From: Nitrospira sp. BO4 | GTDB taxonomy: Bacteria; Nitrospirota; Nitrospiria; Nitrospirales; Nitrospiraceae | DNA length: 64,000 nt | Assembly: GCA_030144965.1 (NCBI GenBank) | Contig: JAMPUU010000014.1 | Coordinates: 72,426 to 136,425, forward strand | Direction: 5' to 3' | Part shown: one piece after another, positions 47,677 through 57,037 of the stretch | Position numbering within the stretch: the first letter of the stretch is position 1 | Layout: each line of letters opens with the position of its first letter | Position numbers and translations under genes: made by a program | The notes under the pieces: model-generated | The model's database searches: none | What the model saw: the letters and a program-made list of their open reading frames with translations, nothing else | Told to the model about the DNA's origin: nothing

Positions 47677-48507
47677 TCAAATCACATCCGCAAACGTTTT
47701 TTCTAAACGCCGGAAGTAGAACGTTCCGCTCACCAAAATGGCCAGCGCGGCCAGCGCGGAAACAATGATCATCGGCCCTGGGGCGGTGTCCGTCCCAAGC
47801 AGCGCCCAACGAAATCCCTCGACCACTCCGACCATCGGATTGATGCTATACAGCGTCCTCCACGGTTCGGACAACAGACTGCTCGGATACGCGATGGGAG
47901 TTGCGAAGAGCCAGAATTGAGTCAGAAAAGGGATTGCATGACGGACATCGCGAAACTGAACATTCAAGGCGGAAAGCCAGAGCGAGACACCGAGCGACGT
48001 TATCAGTGTGAGCAGCAGCAAGAACGGAAGCCAGACGACGTTGAGGGTGGGAGTGATGCCGTAATACAGTATCATCCCGAGCAGCACGATAAAGGCAATC
48101 GCAAAATCGATAAGGCCGGAGGTCACTGCCGCGATCGGGACGGACAGTCTGGGGAAATAGACTTTTTTGATCAGATTCCCGCTTCCGACCAAGCTGTTGG
48201 ACGCTTGGCTCAGCCCCTGAGAAAAGAACGTCCATGGAACCAGGGCCGCATATGCGAAGAGTGGATAGGGGACTCCATCGGAAGGGATCTTTCCCAATCG
48301 CCCAAAGAAAACGCTGAAGACGATCATGGTAAACACGGGTTGGATAATGGCCCAGGCTGCGCCGAGCGCCGTCTGCTTGTACCGCACCTTCACATCACGC
48401 CAAATCAAAAAGTAGAGCAATTCACGATAGGCCCATAATTCTTTTAGTTGAAGGGCCACCCACCCTTTGGTCGCCGTGATCCGAATGACCTGCGCATTGC
48501 CTTCCAT
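47677..48507 (-). CDS. ABC transporter permease (Wzm-like)
   Basis: A 276-residue inner-membrane protein with about six hydrophobic helices and the ABC2-type polysaccharide export pattern. It has an N-terminal amphipathic ELWAYRELLYFLIWRDVKVRYKQ segment, GAAWAIIQPVFTMIVFSVFFG, and the later NPMVGVVEGFRWALLG motif. GAGG precedes the ATG. It partners the Wzt-like ATPase at 43532-44818. The 285 bases upstream (48508-48792) show no gene. Confidence 0.92.
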   Translation of the reverse strand: MEGNAQVIRITATKGWVALQLKELWAYRELLYFLIWRDVKVRYKQTALGAAWAIIQPVFTMIVFSVFFGRLGKIPSDGVPYPLFAYAALVPWTFFSQGLSQASNSLVGSGNLIKKVYFPRLSVPIAAVTSGLIDFAIAFIVLLGMILYYGITPTLNVVWLPFLLLLTLITSLGVSLWLSALNVQFRDVRHAIPFLTQFWLFATPIAYPSSLLSEPWRTLYSINPMVGVVEGFRWALLGTDTAPGPMIIVSALAALAILVSGTFYFRRLEKTFADVI

Positions 48508-48792
48508 GAATTACCTCGTATAGATACTTATAATGCCGCTGAGTACCAGAAGTTTTAAGGCCTGAACGCATTGTTTTGGCGCTCAGACATATACCGACAC
48601 CGACACGATCCATACCGGAGCAGCACCGGCCAAGCCGTAGCCCCAGTTAAATCTTTATCATAAGCTTTTGTCGCATTGGCGCTAGCTAAAATCACAAAGG
48701 ATAGGCATCGGTTGATGATGCACGGCGCGCCGGGTTGGAGATGCCAGACTATGATCGATGTGATGCGAACCACATATGAAAAACAATCCTTT

Positions 48793-49728
48793 TCAACATG
48801 TCTTAAAAAGTGAACCCCCTTCTTCCCTATACCAATTCACCGTTCGTTCCAACCCTATCGATAAGGGAATTCTTGGCTTCCACCCTGTGATGTCATATGT
48901 CCCTGCAATATTGGCAACACGCGTCTGCTCCATCGGCCTGTCGGGAAGCGCGCCCCACAACAGCTCAACCTGAGAGTCTATCCGATCTGCCAATTCTTGG
49001 ACAATCGCCCGAATCGACACCAGAGTTCCTGAACCTACATCGATCGTACGCCCTTCCGCGTTCGGAGCCAGGCCGGCGGCGAGCAGTCCCTCCACGACGT
49101 CTTCAACGTAGATCCAATCAATTTGACGCCCCCCGCTGCTGAGCTTCGGTGATTTCCCGTTCAAGAGAGACAGGGTCACATACGGAATCAATTTGTTCAC
49201 ATCCCTTTGTCCTGGCCCATACACCATGAACAGCCGCGCCATCACGACAGGGGTCCGGTATAGCGCGTGAAACATGCTCGCATAGCAGCTGCTCGCCCAC
49301 TTCGCAGCCGCATAGGGAGAACAAGGGACGGTCTCGCCTTTCTCGATTACCGGCTCTTCCAACGAACCGGTCAAGACAATCCGCTCGCAGCCTATTTCTG
49401 AAGCGACCGTCAACAAGTTCACCGTGCTCACCAAATTGCTCTCAAAGGTCGGCCGGACTAATTGTAAGTCCCGTGAACCAGCCACGTGACTTGCCAAGTG
49501 GAAAACGATATCGGGTTTGATCGTGCCCAAAAGATTCCGCACGGTCGACATGTCTGCGATGTCGCCGTGCCACCACTGAACACCGCCTTCATTATTCACT
49601 TGTACGGCCCGTGAAACGCCATGGACTTCGACACCTCGGCTACTAAGCGTACGGCACAAATGCGAACCGATAAATCCGGCGGCACCGGTCACAAATATTT
49701 TCCGGCCTGTCAGTTGAGAGAATTCCAT
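48793..49728 (-). CDS. NAD-dependent epimerase/dehydratase (SDR)
   Basis: A 311-residue extended SDR. It has the dinucleotide motif VTGAAGFIGSHLCRTL, LAS at the usual NAD-contact strand, and the active site SLEEP...YAAAKW (Tyr-x3-Lys). VYGPGQRD and GRQIDWIYVEDVVEGLL are typical of nucleotide-sugar SDRs. AAGGAACAC lies ahead of the ATG. Substrate not assignable; GDP- or CDP-sugar 4-epimerisation or reduction is likely from context. Bases 49729-49943 show no convincing gene. Confidence 0.87.
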   Translation of the reverse strand: MEFSQLTGRKIFVTGAAGFIGSHLCRTLSSRGVEVHGVSRAVQVNNEGGVQWWHGDIADMSTVRNLLGTIKPDIVFHLASHVAGSRDLQLVRPTFESNLVSTVNLLTVASEIGCERIVLTGSLEEPVIEKGETVPCSPYAAAKWASSCYASMFHALYRTPVVMARLFMVYGPGQRDVNKLIPYVTLSLLNGKSPKLSSGGRQIDWIYVEDVVEGLLAAGLAPNAEGRTIDVGSGTLVSIRAIVQELADRIDSQVELLWGALPDRPMEQTRVANIAGTYDITGWKPRIPLSIGLERTVNWYREEGGSLFKTC

Positions 49729-49943
49729 TCTAGTGTTCCTTGAACCTCACTATGTCGCGAGAAATACAGTCCATTGAGGGCGGAACTACTTTTCCGACAG
49801 GAATGACTTCTGCTATAGCGGAAGGGCTTGGATAACAGCCCCATGGCCAAGCTACACGCGGCATATGGTTTACGATTTGGCGGGGAAACACATCCGGAAA
49901 CCCTGCTGCCACCTCTGCCGGAGCGTATAGTTCCAAGCTTACG

Positions 49944-51221
49944 CTAATTCCATTCAGCTCTTATGAAAAATCCCACTTGATGCCGCGAGAACATGTAGTC
50001 AAGGGCGCTTGAATCACTCTTAATGGTAGTGTAGATATATGAGAGCTCTCCCGTGATATTCCTGGTTATTTTATAATTAAGACTCGCTGTAGAGGTGAAA
50101 TTCTGAAACGTCTGATGGGTATTGGGAAACAGTTGATTATAGCCAAAGGCGGCGCTTCCATCGAGAGTGAGCCGTTCATAAGGCCGATGGCTAATTCCAA
50201 TCAGTCCAAGATGGCTGATCGTCGCTCCACCTTGTATGAAATATGATGGCCGGGCTTCCCGAGAAATAACCATTCTGAGTACCGTATCTCGCTCCGGTTG
50301 GGTTGTAATATGGATGGAACCAGACGGAAATGTGCGCCCGGCTGGCTCAACAAACGTCACCCCTCCTTGAATACTAAGTTTCCAGTCCTGGAACACCTTG
50401 GTATAATCGCCCGCTAAGACCACCAAATTGGTACTGAACAATCTGCCGCCTTCGGATCGCTCCTGTAGTAGGAATGTCTGTCGATACAGGGCAGCTATGC
50501 TGTCGTTTCGGGTCAATTGATAACGAGGCCCTCCGAACCAGGTGTGCGTATCCGTATTGAAGAAGCCAGCACCACCGGTGAAGGCGACCCCTCCCTGAAC
50601 TGTACCCACTCTCCGTAGTGCGAATGTGTAACCGCCTTCCAAAGAAAGGTCTCTCGACACCGGATACGAACCGATGACAGATGTTGTATTTATGATCGTT
50701 TTCGCCCGGAATCCTTGGATGCCACGAAAGAACCCATCGCTGGTAACCACGGTCTCCCGCGCCCCTGTAATGAAGCCGGGAGTTTCAGGCGTGTAACTGA
50801 AATTCTCGATGAACTGCAACCGTGCTCCCCTCAGGTACTGATCAACCCATCGATCTAAAGTGACATAGCCTCTCACATTCGTATTAAAATAATTCAAGTG
50901 TGTATTGTCCACATAGGCATTGAAGCCTCCTCCGACGGTGATATTCGCTTCGATGTCTCGTGTCTCATGCACCAGGCGTACTTCTCCACTCGTGCTCGTC
51001 ACAAAGTCACCGAGCTGCGTGCCCGCGGGTAAAAGCTGTGCCGGTCGAGACCATACGTTACTGTCATACCGCCCCTTTACATTCATGGAGGGAACGATCA
51101 ATGTCTCTGCCTGAACCGATGCCAGCGGCAATCCGCCACAGACAAGCGCGAGTGCGACTCCAACCTTGAGCGATCGTCTAAGCCCGGCGCACCTACGACA
51201 CCACAACTGAATCACTACCAT
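49944..51221 (-). CDS. Outer-membrane beta-barrel protein
   Basis: A 425-residue protein with a signal peptide (hydrophobic VGVALALVCGGLPLASVQA, cut after QA near residue 38). A pattern of alternating hydrophobic strands follows, with Tyr/Phe/Arg-rich turns (VRGYVTLDRWVDQYLRG, PYERLTLDGSAAFGYNQL, ELSYIYTTI) and an end in RAEWN. This is the usual outer-membrane barrel of exopolysaccharide loci, close to the exosortase-associated families. It probably works with the Wza-type proteins next to it. The start may be GTG 51215, which has better spacing from GAAGGA than ATG 51221. Confidence 0.8.
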   Translation of the reverse strand: MVVIQLWCRRCAGLRRSLKVGVALALVCGGLPLASVQAETLIVPSMNVKGRYDSNVWSRPAQLLPAGTQLGDFVTSTSGEVRLVHETRDIEANITVGGGFNAYVDNTHLNYFNTNVRGYVTLDRWVDQYLRGARLQFIENFSYTPETPGFITGARETVVTSDGFFRGIQGFRAKTIINTTSVIGSYPVSRDLSLEGGYTFALRRVGTVQGGVAFTGGAGFFNTDTHTWFGGPRYQLTRNDSIAALYRQTFLLQERSEGGRLFSTNLVVLAGDYTKVFQDWKLSIQGGVTFVEPAGRTFPSGSIHITTQPERDTVLRMVISREARPSYFIQGGATISHLGLIGISHRPYERLTLDGSAAFGYNQLFPNTHQTFQNFTSTASLNYKITRNITGELSYIYTTIKSDSSALDYMFSRHQVGFFIRAEWN

Positions 51222-51335
51222 TCCTTCATCTGGGGGCCGCTACGACCAAGCCAAATCTCAACAAACCGACCCGGCTCTGCTAAGCACCCTGCTGGAGACG
51301 ATATGAGAATATGTCAGGTAATTGCGGCACGGCGA

Positions 51336-52004
51336 TCAAGGTACAACAAGCGTATCGCCAGAAGCCAGCACAATATTGCCGGGCTCTCCACGCCCGCTGA
51401 CGAGATCATCGTAACGCAAAGGGATATGGATCTCTTGGCGTTTGTGGCCAGGACTTTCGATCACTCGCACAACCTGCAACTTATTCTTACTCGCGTAATT
51501 TGTAAAGCCTCCAGCCATTGAAATAGCCTGAAGTACCGTCACATAGGACTTGAGCTGATATTTACCGGGCTTGGCGACTTCGCCCAAGACAAATACTGAA
51601 TAACTGTTCAGCTCCTTGACGTTCACCGACACGGAAGGATTCTGAATGTAGCCTTTGAGGCGCTCGGTAATCTGCGCAGCGAGAGCCTCTGCCGTGAGAC
51701 CCGCCGCCTGAACATCTCCAATGATCGGCATCGAGACATATCCATCCGGCCGTATCAAGGTGACTCTTGACAGATCCGGATTCTTCCACACATTGATCTC
51801 TATCTGATCTTCAGAACCGAGAAGAAATTCGGTAGGAACGTCGGATGCCTTGTATTCTCTCGATGTCACCGGTCCCAGACAACCGGATTGGACGACGACT
51901 AAGCAAAACAAGAGCCCAATCGACAGGGCTCGTATTACTGGCAGATGCCGCCATGGCTTTCCTGTCCAATGCGCGTAATTGTCCACAGCAATCCTTTCCG
52001 GCAT
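51336..52004 (-). CDS. Polysaccharide export lipoprotein (Wza-like), short form
   Basis: A 222-residue protein with an N-terminal hydrophobic stretch and a lipobox-like VQSGC (Cys42). A Poly_export domain follows (FLLGSEDQIEINVWKNPDLS, IRPDGYVSMPIIGDVQAAG, VSVNVKELNS) and one SLBB segment (VFVLGEVAKPGKYQL). It lacks the C-terminal membrane helix of full-length Wza, so it forms only part of the channel and probably docks on the neighbouring barrel protein. The start is three bases after the stop of its paralogue. Related by duplication to 52008-52754. Confidence 0.9.
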   Translation of the reverse strand: MPERIAVDNYAHWTGKPWRHLPVIRALSIGLLFCLVVVQSGCLGPVTSREYKASDVPTEFLLGSEDQIEINVWKNPDLSRVTLIRPDGYVSMPIIGDVQAAGLTAEALAAQITERLKGYIQNPSVSVNVKELNSYSVFVLGEVAKPGKYQLKSYVTVLQAISMAGGFTNYASKNKLQVVRVIESPGHKRQEIHIPLRYDDLVSGRGEPGNIVLASGDTLVVP

Positions 52005-52007
52005 TCC

Positions 52008-52754
52008 CTATCGACCAGGGAAGACCACCATCGACTCACTCGGAACCACGAGCGTATCACCAGGCTTGAGTTCAAAATTGTCGCTAATTCCACTGCGTAG
52101 CACGATATCGTCATAGCTCGCCGTGAACCGTTTCATGCCCGGGGCGGTTTCTGTAAACCGGAAAATGACGATTTGATTTCGTGCTGCCGTCTCTTTGAAT
52201 CCGCCTGCGATGGTAATCCCCTGCAGGAGCGTCGTTTTACTTTTCAGTGGATACTTTCCAGGATGAGCCACTTCACCGAGCAGGAAAATGTTGGAACTAT
52301 TGACGTCTTTCAAGGTCACGGCGACGACGGGGTTTTGGACATATTCTTTCAATTTGTTCGTCAATTCCTCTGCCAATTGCGTGGGCGTCTTTCCCACAGC
52401 CACCACATCCCGGATGATCGGCATAGAGATTCTACCATCGGGACGAACCTGTACTTGTCTCGACAGGTCAGGATTCCTCCAGACAGTAATGTCCAGGACG
52501 TCTTCGGCGCCGATGACGTATTCGCTGCTCACGGCGTTCGAGGGCTTTTCCATCAATTGTGTTACGGCAGGAGCCTCTTTGTTCATCTGAGCTGCCACCT
52601 TTTCACCCTGGCCCGCAAGCGGAACAGACAGTGCCGTGTCAGTCTTCAATTTTCCCGGTGCGGCCGGCGCGCTTGTCGGAGTTTCACACAATCCCAAGCC
52701 TGCACCGAATCCCAACGATAGCAAGACCGTACCGATATAGAGGGTGCGTTTCAT
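52008..52754 (-). CDS. Polysaccharide export protein (Wza-like), second copy
   Basis: A 248-residue protein starting at 52754, where AAGGAG gives a clear ribosome site; an upstream ATG-less extension is not needed. A signal peptide (MKRTLYIGTVLLSLGFGAG) is followed by a linker and the Poly_export domain (YVIGAEDVLDITVWRNPDLS, VRPDGRISMPIIRDV) and SLBB part (IFLLGEVAHPGKYPL). The two copies share about half of their residues by eye in the domain and probably assemble together. The 230 bases upstream show no gene. Confidence 0.9.
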   Translation of the reverse strand: MKRTLYIGTVLLSLGFGAGLGLCETPTSAPAAPGKLKTDTALSVPLAGQGEKVAAQMNKEAPAVTQLMEKPSNAVSSEYVIGAEDVLDITVWRNPDLSRQVQVRPDGRISMPIIRDVVAVGKTPTQLAEELTNKLKEYVQNPVVAVTLKDVNSSNIFLLGEVAHPGKYPLKSKTTLLQGITIAGGFKETAARNQIVIFRFTETAPGMKRFTASYDDIVLRSGISDNFELKPGDTLVVPSESMVVFPGR

Positions 52755-52984
52755 AATTATTAGCTCCTTCTCTGGTTCAAGCACCCACATAGTCCCTACC
52801 ATGACACTACTCAACTATCTCTCTTTGAATCAATATCGCCTGAATCTCATGATTTCCGAGACGCGAACCGGTAATATCTTACCAATCATTACTCAGTGTA
52901 ACTACGGGTGTCTTTTTACACGCCAGCTCGGCAACTTCGGAACCGTATAGCTCTCTCCAAACACTCCTGCCCCTTCCTCTTGAG

Positions 52985-53818
52985 TTACGTCATGCATGGC
53001 GTCTGGAAACGGGAAACAAAACCTCGAATTCCCGACAGACCCTGCGGGGTGCCGATGTCGATATATCGACCAGCTGGGAATTTCACTCCTTCGACGTTAA
53101 GTTTAGCACGCACCGCCGCGGCCAGCACGGCTCCGACCGGGATGTCTCCTTGAGGATCAATCTTATGATTTCCGATCAGTCCCGCCGTCTGCCCCCTTCT
53201 CACTTGAATCAGGAACTGATGCAGAAACTCCGTAAAAATTGGCGTCCACACAGCGCATAACCAAGCATATCTCAAGCGACTCTTCTTCGGCTTCAAGTGA
53301 ATGGCCCGCACACGGTGACCTGCGTCAATGTCTACCATGTCCATTGCCTTGTGGTCATGCGCTGGGAATAGAGCTAACACAAGGTCGGCCCCACACTCAT
53401 CGAGACGAGTCAGGAGCCTAAGAAACACGTCCTTCGCACGAAACAGTATGTCCGGGAAGCCAAATGCAATGACCTTGTCTCGCACGAACGCATTCGCCCG
53501 ATCGATTGTGTCCGGTGGTCCGTCGGAACCTTCGATCACAAGATAAGCGAGGTCCATCCCCAGCCTACTGCCATTACCCCAGTACTCAGGAATGTCCCAC
53601 TTCCCGTTTCGAATTACGATGTAGCCCTTGCTGATGCCTGCTGCTCCTAGCTGCTCCAGCAAGTAGTGGCTTGCAACTTTTGGTCGAGCCCCCTTGAGCC
53701 CAGAAATGGAACCAAAGCCGATTGGAAATAACTCTTTACTACAGGGTAATGGTGCCAATCGACGAGATTGTCCAGCTGCTGGGAGCAGAGCCACGACCTC
53801 ACGTCCCCGGATTATCAC
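52985..53818 (-). CDS. Nucleotidyltransferase family protein (sugar-1-phosphate NTP transferase-like)
   Basis: A 277-residue protein opening VVALLPAAGQSRRLAPLP, a variant of the G-x-G-T-R-L nucleotide-binding loop, then CSKELFPIG (Lys of the signature) and later FGFPDILFRAKDVFLRLL. It ends with RYIDIGTPQGLSG, the typical sugar-nucleotidyltransferase terminal motif. The usual G-G-x-G-T-R-L is replaced, so catalytic competence is uncertain. GTG 53818 is chosen with GAGGAA ahead. It closes the CDP-sugar gene group downstream of the DUF4910-like gene; a role as dTDP- or UDP-sugar pyrophosphorylase cannot be decided. Confidence 0.78.
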   Translation of the reverse strand: MIIRGREVVALLPAAGQSRRLAPLPCSKELFPIGFGSISGLKGARPKVASHYLLEQLGAAGISKGYIVIRNGKWDIPEYWGNGSRLGMDLAYLVIEGSDGPPDTIDRANAFVRDKVIAFGFPDILFRAKDVFLRLLTRLDECGADLVLALFPAHDHKAMDMVDIDAGHRVRAIHLKPKKSRLRYAWLCAVWTPIFTEFLHQFLIQVRRGQTAGLIGNHKIDPQGDIPVGAVLAAAVRAKLNVEGVKFPAGRYIDIGTPQGLSGIRGFVSRFQTPCMT

Positions 53819-53865
53819 CGTCGTTTCCTCATCTCATGAAATCCGCACGAAGAACCTGGGCGTGG

Positions 53866-55188
53866 TCATGTCTTTCCGACTTCAACCAGTAGTCCACAGC
53901 CAAGTAACGAATCAGCCGCCCGCCGCACCTCACGGAAGGGCATTTCAGCGCGCATGGCGATGTCCAGCAACGAATGCTGTCCATCCGAAAGATTCAACAC
54001 CCATAATAACGCCAACTCTTGAGTCTGCTTTTCATTCTGTCCTGCGACCGCTCGGTAGAGGCCCCGCCGGCCCAGTTGCGGCTCGCACTTCGGGTTTTGA
54101 TTCCTATAGGTCTGATTCCCTTCCAGTAACTCAACGGCCTCCAAGCATCGAGCATAGGACCGAGCGAGGGACTCTGCCTTCACAAAATCCAGATTATCTG
54201 CGGATGAATGATACTCCGGGTAGTGACCGTGAGGAGTCCGCATGAAACATCCAACCGGCAGATTAAACCCTGGAGAACAATATTGCCTTTCATCGTATCC
54301 ATAAGGCGAAAAGTCGACAATAGTGTGGTTTTCGTCCGAATATCGAAGCACATGAGTCATGGCGCGATCGATTTCCGCATTTCCTTGGCGACTTCTTTTG
54401 TAAGTGATCTTCCCCTCATCCCCAATCCCCGTCAAGACGAGCCCATGCTTAATACGAGACACCACATGTTCATTTCGTGCCAACCATGTAATCGATCCAA
54501 TCGTACCCGGGATGAAGAGAAATCGGTATGAATAGCGCCTTGCACGAACAGCCATGATCTCCGCGAGCCGCACGGACACGACAATCCCCGACAAATTGTC
54601 ATTGCAGAGTGAGGGGTGACACACATGGCACGAAACGAGGACTTCATCAGAGGTTTCTCCCGGCAAATAGATTTCACCATAGGTCAGGGAACCAGGCCGA
54701 AGGCTGGATTCGATGACGACCTCGTACTCCTCATCACGCAGTTGTTCGAGATCCGCATGCCGAAGGCAAAATCCCCAGTTCTCTTTGTAATAGGATGTCC
54801 GATACGGAATCCATTCTGGATGCGACGGCAGACTGAACAGATGCGGCCTCAATTCTTCGAGTCTCATCTGTTTTCGGATCGGTACGCTATAGCTCATCAG
54901 ATGCAGATTGTGAGCTTTGAAATCGACGACTCGTTTTCCTTCTTGGTTCACGATATAGGCATCAGATACATTCCACTCCAGCGGGACTGTCCAGTCGAAG
55001 ACCTTCGTTCCACTAGGGACTTCCTGAATTTCCAGTGGAATGCGCTTTTGGATCGCTCGGAGAGTTTCCCTCACCCCCTCACCCGTAATGCTCCGGCATA
55101 TCGGATAGAGTTCTACCATGAAGTTATGCATTTCTTTGCCTAAGTCCTCACCACCTATCGATGCCTCCCGTTGGTCAACGAATGTCAT
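53866..55188 (-). CDS. DUF4910-type aminopeptidase-like protein
   Basis: A 440-residue protein of the M28-like aminopeptidase-related family found in nucleotide-sugar and capsule loci. Metal-site-like motifs are SCHVCHPSLCNDNLSG, YDERQYCSPGFN and YPEYHSSADNLDFV. A C-terminal winged-helix-like tail follows (ELALLWVLNLSDGQHSLLDIAMRAEMPFREVRRAADSLL). It overlaps the end of the rmlC-like gene by ATGA, so it is coupled. Genetic context suggests hydrolysis or rearrangement of an amide or ester on an activated sugar, but no reaction is proved for the family. Confidence 0.85.
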   Translation of the reverse strand: MTFVDQREASIGGEDLGKEMHNFMVELYPICRSITGEGVRETLRAIQKRIPLEIQEVPSGTKVFDWTVPLEWNVSDAYIVNQEGKRVVDFKAHNLHLMSYSVPIRKQMRLEELRPHLFSLPSHPEWIPYRTSYYKENWGFCLRHADLEQLRDEEYEVVIESSLRPGSLTYGEIYLPGETSDEVLVSCHVCHPSLCNDNLSGIVVSVRLAEIMAVRARRYSYRFLFIPGTIGSITWLARNEHVVSRIKHGLVLTGIGDEGKITYKRSRQGNAEIDRAMTHVLRYSDENHTIVDFSPYGYDERQYCSPGFNLPVGCFMRTPHGHYPEYHSSADNLDFVKAESLARSYARCLEAVELLEGNQTYRNQNPKCEPQLGRRGLYRAVAGQNEKQTQELALLWVLNLSDGQHSLLDIAMRAEMPFREVRRAADSLLGCGLLVEVGKT

Positions 55189-55733
55189 GGTTTCAAGGGT
55201 CCGTTCATGACAAATGCCGGCCAGGTTCGATCCTTCTCCGACATGACCAAGATAGGTGCCGGCCAGGCGATCTTGAACGCTGGATCATCCCATCGGAATC
55301 CCCGAGCGCTGGCAGGCATGTAGAACTCCGACATGTGGTACAACACTTCACTATTTTGCTCGAGTGTGAGAAACCCATGGGCACAATCTTTCGGAATATA
55401 GACGGCCCGGCGAGTGTCTGCTGATAGTGTTATTGCCACATGCTGACAATACGTAGGCGATGCAGGCCGTAAGTCTACAACCACATCATAGATAGTCCCC
55501 GCGGTACATCGGACCAATTTCACTTCCTCATTCGGAGCCGCTTGATAGTGCATCCCCCGCAGGGTTCCTCTGTGGGTATTCACTGAGACACTCGATTGAA
55601 CCCACGTGACGGCAAGGCCCTGCTCCTCAGACTCCTTTTGGCACCATATCCTGGCGAACATGCCACGTTCATCTCGTGCCGGTTCAGGATCAATTACGAA
55701 TACACCCTTGAGGCCGGTTTCCGTGAAGATCAT
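55185..55733 (-). CDS. dTDP-4-dehydrorhamnose 3,5-epimerase family protein (RmlC/RfbC-like)
   Basis: A 182-residue cupin epimerase with GMHYQ (His base), RGMFARIWCQ, VVDLRPASPTY and YIPKDCAHGFLTL. It epimerises C3 and/or C5 of a 4-keto-6-deoxy NDP-sugar. Its neighbours point to a CDP-linked rather than dTDP-linked substrate: RfbF upstream and a C-methyltransferase next to it. It has ATGA overlaps on both sides. Confidence 0.92.
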   Translation of the reverse strand: MIFTETGLKGVFVIDPEPARDERGMFARIWCQKESEEQGLAVTWVQSSVSVNTHRGTLRGMHYQAAPNEEVKLVRCTAGTIYDVVVDLRPASPTYCQHVAITLSADTRRAVYIPKDCAHGFLTLEQNSEVLYHMSEFYMPASARGFRWDDPAFKIAWPAPILVMSEKDRTWPAFVMNGPLKP

Positions 55734-56965
55734 GAATACACTTGGACTTCAGGAATCGGAACGACAAACTTCCCTCCCCACTCCCGAATGTAGTTCATCT
55801 GCTGCATGACTTCCTCCCGGATATTCCAGGGCAGAATCAAGAGATAGTCAGGGTGTGTCAGGGAAACTCGTTCCGGCTCATAAATCGGGATATGGACCCC
55901 GGGCAGAAAATGGCCTTGCTTATGGGGGCTTCGGTCGACGGTGTAGTCAATGAAGTCCGTCCGAACGCCGCAATAGTTGAGCAGCGTATTGCCTTTCGCC
56001 GGAGCTCCATAACCGACAACACGCTTGCCTTCCTGTTTGGCAGAGATCAGAAATGAGAGCAGCTGCCTCTTCGTTGACTCGACCTGTGGGCCAAATGAAA
56101 GGTAGTGACTCAGCTTATTAAATCCTGCCGTCTCTTCTCGTAATTTCAGCTCCCTTACCCGCGTCTCAGTAGGTTTGGACGTATCGTTCTCGTGGCACGC
56201 GTAGATTCGGAGAGATCCGCCATGAGTCGATAATTCTTCCACATCGAACAGTTTCATTCCATGACGCGCAAACACCTGTTCAACGGCTATGAACGAAAAA
56301 TAGGAAAAGTGTTCGTGATAGATCGTATCAAACTGATTCTGCCGCATGAGCTGAAGGAGATGGGGGAATTCCATCGTGACCAGACCCGTTGGATTCAGCA
56401 GCATCTTGAGTCCCCTCACGAAATCGTTCAAATCAGGGACATGAGCCAGCACGTTGTTTCCAACAATAAGATCAGCGCCCCATCCTTCAGCCGTTAAGTC
56501 GAGCGCGGTCTTTTCCCCAAAGAAGGCCACCTTGGTATTGATCCCCTTCTTCTTCGCGACCTCAGCTACATTTGCGGCAGGCTCGACTCCTAGCACAGGA
56601 ATGCCTCGCGATACGAAATTCTGCAGAAGATATCCGTCGTTACTGGCGATTTCCACAACTCTAGAACGATGATGCAATTTGAACCGTGCCACGATCATGT
56701 CGACATAGGCTCGAGCGTGAGCCAACCACGAATCTGAAAAAGATGAGAAATAGGCATAGTCAGAAAAAATATCGTGCGGGCTTGAGAATTGCTCTAGCTG
56801 GACCAGCAGACACGTTTCACACACATATACGTGTAACGGATAGAAGGCCTCCATACGATTCAGCTGCTCGGATTTGAGGTAAGAATTGGCCAACGGAGAC
56901 ATGCCAAGATCGACGAACGTGCTCTTCAGCATCGTACCGCATGACCGACACACTGATTGTCCCAT
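55730..56965 (-). CDS. NDP-hexose C-methyltransferase (NovU/TylC3-like)
   Basis: A 411-residue protein. ATG 56965 is chosen because AGGAGGGG lies upstream. An N-terminal zinc-binding domain with CRSCGTML (residues 6-13) and CETCLLVQ is followed by a SAM-binding core (VVEIASNDGYLLQNF, GVEPAANVAEVA). Last comes the Methyltransf_14-type end VVGYGAPAKGNTLLNYCG. These enzymes add a methyl branch to C3 of a 4-keto-6-deoxy NDP-sugar. Together with RfbF, SDR and the RmlC-like epimerase it suggests synthesis of a branched-chain sugar (inference). ATGA overlap with the epimerase gene. Confidence 0.92.
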   Translation of the reverse strand: MGQSVCRSCGTMLKSTFVDLGMSPLANSYLKSEQLNRMEAFYPLHVYVCETCLLVQLEQFSSPHDIFSDYAYFSSFSDSWLAHARAYVDMIVARFKLHHRSRVVEIASNDGYLLQNFVSRGIPVLGVEPAANVAEVAKKKGINTKVAFFGEKTALDLTAEGWGADLIVGNNVLAHVPDLNDFVRGLKMLLNPTGLVTMEFPHLLQLMRQNQFDTIYHEHFSYFSFIAVEQVFARHGMKLFDVEELSTHGGSLRIYACHENDTSKPTETRVRELKLREETAGFNKLSHYLSFGPQVESTKRQLLSFLISAKQEGKRVVGYGAPAKGNTLLNYCGVRTDFIDYTVDRSPHKQGHFLPGVHIPIYEPERVSLTHPDYLLILPWNIREEVMQQMNYIREWGGKFVVPIPEVQVYS

Positions 56966-57037
56966 GCTGATGTCCCCTCCTACGTACGAACGATGATGTG
57001 CCGGGATCGACGCCCGACACGACAACCGAATACATCT

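Noticed and set aside
49730..49936. Short minus-strand frame between the SDR and barrel genes
   Set aside because: TTG start without ribosome site and no family likeness; treated as intergenic.
52926..52942. Possible sigma-54 element upstream of the Wza-like pair (minus strand)
   Set aside because: GG-N10-GC spacing is met, but most -24 positions differ from consensus and it lies about 170 bases from the start; chance match likely.
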